NCBI GenBank assembly: GCA_903896545.1
Contig: CAITYF010000202.1
Coordinates: 1 to 64,000 of the forward strand
Origin: an uncultured Myxococcales bacterium
Lineage (GTDB): Bacteria > Myxococcota_A > UBA9042
DNA length: 64,000 nucleotides
Direction of reading: 5' to 3'
Shown: positions 60,977 through 64,000 of the stretch, piece after piece
Position numbering within the stretch: position 1 is the stretch's first letter
Layout of the letters: every line of letters begins with the position of its first letter
Notes under the pieces: model-generated
Seen by the model: the letters and a program-made list of their open reading frames with translations, nothing else
Told to the model about the DNA's origin: nothing
Databases searched by the model: none
Translations under genes and position numbers: made by a program

Positions 60977-62377
60977 TCAGGCCTTGCGCCACACATACAC
61001 GCACTTGCGCAACGCGTTGCGGCCGTGAGCCCCCATCTGCTGACTGCTGTTGCCCTTGCCGCCGGGAAGCACGAGGATCGTTTCGACGCGGAACCCGAGT
61101 TCCTGGGCGATCGCGGACAGGATGATGTCGACCGGGATGCTTGCGCCGCAGTAGCGCACGTTGTCGTTCACCATGAGGAGCGGCGCACCCGGCTTCAGGA
61201 CTCGCGCGCACTGCGAAATCACACAGGCCATCTCGTAGAAATAACCGCGCACCATCCGCGGAATCGCCTTGTTGTTCAGCTTGCCGGTGGCTTTTTGCGC
61301 GCTCAGGTACGCCAAAATCGCCTGCAATGCGGGTTGAGCGTCGGCCGCGGCGAGGGCGGGCGCATAGTGCGAACTGAGCTGCAGCAGATCTTTGGCGCGG
61401 TTTTCAACGGTGCAACTCAACATCTCTTGCCGGAGTGCGGACAGGCGCTCCTCGTCCACGCCCAATAGCGCCAACTCAAGCGCGTAGGTCCGCGTGTAGT
61501 CGTAACGGTTGCAATACGGCGGCGAGGTCACGATGGCGTCGTAGCTTCCAGCCGCGAGCGTCGGCAGAATCTTTAGGCACGAGCCTGCGTGGACGTGTAG
61601 GTGCGCGCTCCTCTTGGGGGCCACAACCGCGTCGTTCCGTTGTGCAAGATCGCCCACGATTTGAATAAGTTTCTGGGCGATCGCCTCGTCAAACGGCAGG
61701 ATCACGCCCTTGTTGAACGGTCGCGCACTCTGGCGGCGTTCCGCGCGAAAGTCCCAGCGCAGATATTGCCCGTCCTTGCGTGTAAAACTGACCGATTCCA
61801 GGATGCACAACAGTGCGAATTCAAGCACCTGTCGCACAGCTGCCGATTCTTCGGCGGCGGCCGCGCGGTATTGCGCCATCTTGTGTGCATCCGCTGCGGT
61901 GTACGCCCCTTGGGTGATGCGCAGTTCCGGCAACTTCTGCGCCGTCTCGATGGTGCGCCACGGCTTGTCCCGCGCCCAGTCGGCAATGCGCCGGAGGTCA
62001 GGTTCCGCAAGCGCCGTGTCGATCCGCTGCTTCGCCGCAATGATTTCCAGACCGATCGGCAGCAGCTCGATCCCTTCCGCGCGAATACCTTTGCCGCGGG
62101 CCGCAAAAAGCGCCGTTCCACTCCCGGCAAACGGGTCGAGCAGGGTTCCCGACGTCACGCCGTAGCGCCGCAGCAGGTCTTCAATCAGCGCCGGTGAGAA
62201 CGCCTCCTTGTACTTGAACCAGCGGTAGACCGTCTGGTGTTTGCTCTGTTGGAAGCTGACCAACGCGCGCGTCAGCGACGGCTCGACGTGCAGCTGCTCG
62301 CGCCAGGCTATGTCCAGCGCGGCATTCATCGCCTCGATCTGTTCGAGCCCGTCGTCCTGAGGGTGTGCCTGATCCAT
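60977..62377 (-). CDS. DNA methyltransferase (solitary)
   Basis: 466 residues from the ATG at 62377; an in-frame GTG at 62461 would add 28 residues. AdoMet motif I is LLDPFAGSGTALFAA and the catalytic motif IV is VTSPPYCNRYDYTRTY, the SPPY form of N4-cytosine or N6-adenine methylases. The order FxGxGT before SPPY fits the alpha/gamma-type arrangement. A long helical stretch separates them. There is no restriction endonuclease or specificity gene nearby, so it looks solitary, with a possible regulatory rather than defence role. Confidence 0.85.
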   Translation of the reverse strand: MDQAHPQDDGLEQIEAMNAALDIAWREQLHVEPSLTRALVSFQQSKHQTVYRWFKYKEAFSPALIEDLLRRYGVTSGTLLDPFAGSGTALFAARGKGIRAEGIELLPIGLEIIAAKQRIDTALAEPDLRRIADWARDKPWRTIETAQKLPELRITQGAYTAADAHKMAQYRAAAAEESAAVRQVLEFALLCILESVSFTRKDGQYLRWDFRAERRQSARPFNKGVILPFDEAIAQKLIQIVGDLAQRNDAVVAPKRSAHLHVHAGSCLKILPTLAAGSYDAIVTSPPYCNRYDYTRTYALELALLGVDEERLSALRQEMLSCTVENRAKDLLQLSSHYAPALAAADAQPALQAILAYLSAQKATGKLNNKAIPRMVRGYFYEMACVISQCARVLKPGAPLLMVNDNVRYCGASIPVDIILSAIAQELGFRVETILVLPGGKGNSSQQMGAHGRNALRKCVYVWRKA

Positions 62378-62467
62378 CGCGTGCGCTGCCTCTCGGATCT
62401 CAGGTCGCTCGTGCTCCCGCGTGCGGCAGCCTATCGAAACACCCTCGCCGCAGCAACGCACCCGACT

Positions 62468-63919
62468 TCACTCCGCCGCTTCGTCCGTCTCCGTCTCCAA
62501 CAAGTGCGCGGGCACGCGTTTGCTCGCTTTCACGCCGAGTTGCCGCAGGGTCTCCGCTTTGCTCACCAGATTCCCGCGTCCTTCGCTCAGGTGTTTCATC
62601 GCATCGCTGTAGCTGCCGCGCGTGAGGTCCAACTGCTTGCCGACCTTCTCCAACGTCTCCGCGAACGCGACAAATTTGTCATGCAGCACGCCGCCCAGCT
62701 TGGCGATCTCGTCCACGTTGCGGTTCTGCCTTTCGTTGCGCCAAATGCTCTCCACCGTCCGCAGCGTCGCCAACAGCGTGCTCGGTCCGACGATCATGAT
62801 TCGCCGCTCAAACGCCTCGGAAAACAGCGTCATGTCGTGCTGGACCGCCAGCAGGTAGGCAGGTTCAACCGGCACGAAAAGAAACACGAAATCAAGTGTG
62901 TGCAGCTTGTACAGGTTCTGGTAGCCCTTTTCCGACAGCGCCCGGATGTGCGCCCGCATCGCCGCGATGTGCGCGCTGAGCTCCAGCGCCCGCGTTGCTT
63001 CATCCTCGGCTTGGGTGAACCGCACGTAGGCGTTGAGCGACACTTTCGAATCCACCACAAGCTGCTTCTGATCCGGCAGATCGATGACCACGTCCGGCTG
63101 GTAGCGCTTGGTCCCGTCGCCGGTCTCGACGCGGTCCGACACTTGCACGCGGTACTCGCGGTCGCGCGTCAGCCCCGACGCCTCCAGCACCTTCTCCAGC
63201 ACCATCTCACCCCAGGTCCCCTGCGTCTTGTTGTTCGCGCCGGTCAACGCGTGCGTCAACGCCAGCGCTTCCCGTCCCAGGCGCACGTTCAAGTCCGCCA
63301 GCCGCTTCAGCTCGTTTTCAAGCGTCAGTCGCTCCTTGGAATCCTTGTCGTATGTGTCCTGCACGAGCTTGCCAAACGTCTGAATCTTCTCATTCAGCGG
63401 GTCCAGTAGCCCCGTCATGTTCAGCTTGTTCTGTTCGGTAAAGCGCTTGGTCTTCTCTTCGAGAATCTCCGTCGCCAGCGTCTTGAACTGATGACTCAGC
63501 GCGTCCTTGGCATCTTGCAGCAGTTGCAGCTTCTGCTGGAACCCGTCGCGCTCGCCGTGCAGCGTTGTCTCCAAGCGTTGGATGGCGACGGCTTGTCGCT
63601 GACTTTCCTGATTGAACTCCATAATCTGCCGCTCGCGATCGGCGATCTGCGCTTCCAGCTTGGGCACGAGCGCGCCGATGGCTTCCGCTTGACTCGCCCG
63701 CACACGCTCGTCCGCGAGCGCACTTTGGGCCACGGTCAGATCGCGCCGCAGGTTTTCCGTTGTTTGCGCGTCCTGCCGCGACCGCTCGTCGGCCACTTGC
63801 AACCGGGCTTGGAGCCCGTCGCCCTGCGCCCGCGCCGCTTGCACCCGCGTTTGCAGGACAAAGAAGACCAGGAGCGCACCCAGAAACGCACCGGCCAGCA
63901 GCAGGAGAATCGACAGCAT
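62468..63919 (-). CDS. rmuC: DNA recombination protein RmuC
   Basis: 483 residues from the ATG at 63919, preceded by AAGGAG. N-terminal membrane segment LSILLLLAGAFLGALLVFFV, then a long coiled coil to about residue 190. The RmuC domain follows: GTWGEMVLEKVLEASGL, QPDVVIDLPDQKQLVVDSKVSL, FVFLFVPVEPAYLLA and VGPSTLLATLRTVESIWR, all characteristic, with the nuclease-like core in DVVIDLP/VDSKVS. It limits DNA rearrangements at inverted repeats and may act as a nuclease at the membrane. Confidence 0.95.
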   Translation of the reverse strand: MLSILLLLAGAFLGALLVFFVLQTRVQAARAQGDGLQARLQVADERSRQDAQTTENLRRDLTVAQSALADERVRASQAEAIGALVPKLEAQIADRERQIMEFNQESQRQAVAIQRLETTLHGERDGFQQKLQLLQDAKDALSHQFKTLATEILEEKTKRFTEQNKLNMTGLLDPLNEKIQTFGKLVQDTYDKDSKERLTLENELKRLADLNVRLGREALALTHALTGANNKTQGTWGEMVLEKVLEASGLTRDREYRVQVSDRVETGDGTKRYQPDVVIDLPDQKQLVVDSKVSLNAYVRFTQAEDEATRALELSAHIAAMRAHIRALSEKGYQNLYKLHTLDFVFLFVPVEPAYLLAVQHDMTLFSEAFERRIMIVGPSTLLATLRTVESIWRNERQNRNVDEIAKLGGVLHDKFVAFAETLEKVGKQLDLTRGSYSDAMKHLSEGRGNLVSKAETLRQLGVKASKRVPAHLLETETDEAAE

Positions 63920-63962
63920 GAGAGGCTCCTTCACAGGTCCGCAAAATGACCCTGCGCGTGCC

Positions 63963-63999
63963 CTCAGAGCTTGTGAACTTTTGAAATTCCCAACCTCTG
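63963..63999 (-). repeat. 38-bp palindromic element, copy 2 (inverted)
   Basis: On the minus strand it begins CAGAGGTTGGGA and ends CTCTGAG, matching the element at 14880-14917 apart from a few substitutions and a one-base indel. It lies upstream of rmuC at the window edge. Confidence 0.5.
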
Positions 64000-64000
64000 A

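Overview
The window reads as chromosomal DNA of a GC-rich, Gram-negative deltaproteobacterium-like organism, most plausibly Myxococcota or a relative. Evidence for this: many lipoproteins with long Thr/Asp/Gly-rich linkers after the lipobox, an IgGFc-binding-type secreted protein, MopE-like CDGxDNDC motifs, DUF4349-like proteins, and multihaem cytochromes. No rRNA, tRNA, CRISPR array, transposase or phage gene was recognised. The assignment is by gene style only.

Layout. 1-5.4 kb: a 5'-truncated M3 peptidase, a PAS-PAS hybrid histidine kinase, a Cys-rich lipoprotein and an unassigned exported protein. 5.4-13.1 kb (minus strand): an IgGFc-binding-like lipoprotein, ahcY, three small lipoproteins, a secreted START-domain protein and CorA. 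13.3-20.8 kb: a lipoprotein esterase, two more secreted START proteins, a stand-alone E2-type acyltransferase, an S45 (penicillin acylase) lipoprotein and a 2-keto-4-pentenoate hydratase-family enzyme. 34.7-52.1 kb: an OmpR-type regulator, a cNMP/CPBP fusion, thioredoxin-PEGA and vWA proteins, glyA, and more lipoproteins including an 895-residue Cys-rich modular one. 52.3-64 kb: purS-purQ, an aldehyde dehydrogenase, a compact minus-strand operon (two SDRs, a membrane protein, a Gluconate_2-dh3-like subunit, a GMC oxidoreductase), a solitary DNA methyltransferase and rmuC.

The centrepiece is 21-34.4 kb, which looks like a self-contained, sigma54-controlled electron-transfer system. A RegB-like membrane histidine kinase carrying the quinone-site motif GGxxNPF overlaps by 4 bp an NtrC-type sigma54 activator. 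Two divergent operons follow. Leftward: a lipoprotein cytochrome of about 36 haems built from 14 tandem dihaem modules, an outer-membrane porin and a 12-haem cytochrome, all with 4-bp overlaps. Rightward: a tetrahaem NrfH-like cytochrome, a Tat-exported four-cluster ferredoxin and NrfD, also with 4-bp overlaps. Together they could carry electrons from menaquinol across the periplasm and outer membrane to an extracellular acceptor, or in reverse. Both divergent promoters match the -24/-12 sigma54 consensus almost exactly. Palindromes of the form TGCCGA-N4-TCGGCA lie at enhancer distance in the shared region and again upstream of the kinase gene, and an FNR-type box lies beside the rightward promoter. 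A monohaem cytochrome c gene next to the kinase has its own sigma54-type promoter. Regulator, operators, promoters and electron chain can thus be linked from sequence alone.

Other structure: a dispersed intergenic repeat of about 120 bp (three copies), a hairpin-dense array, a 38-bp element in two copies, three copies of TGACCGATCGGTCA around purQ and the aldehyde dehydrogenase gene, and a recently duplicated 61-bp fragment of a lipoprotein gene.
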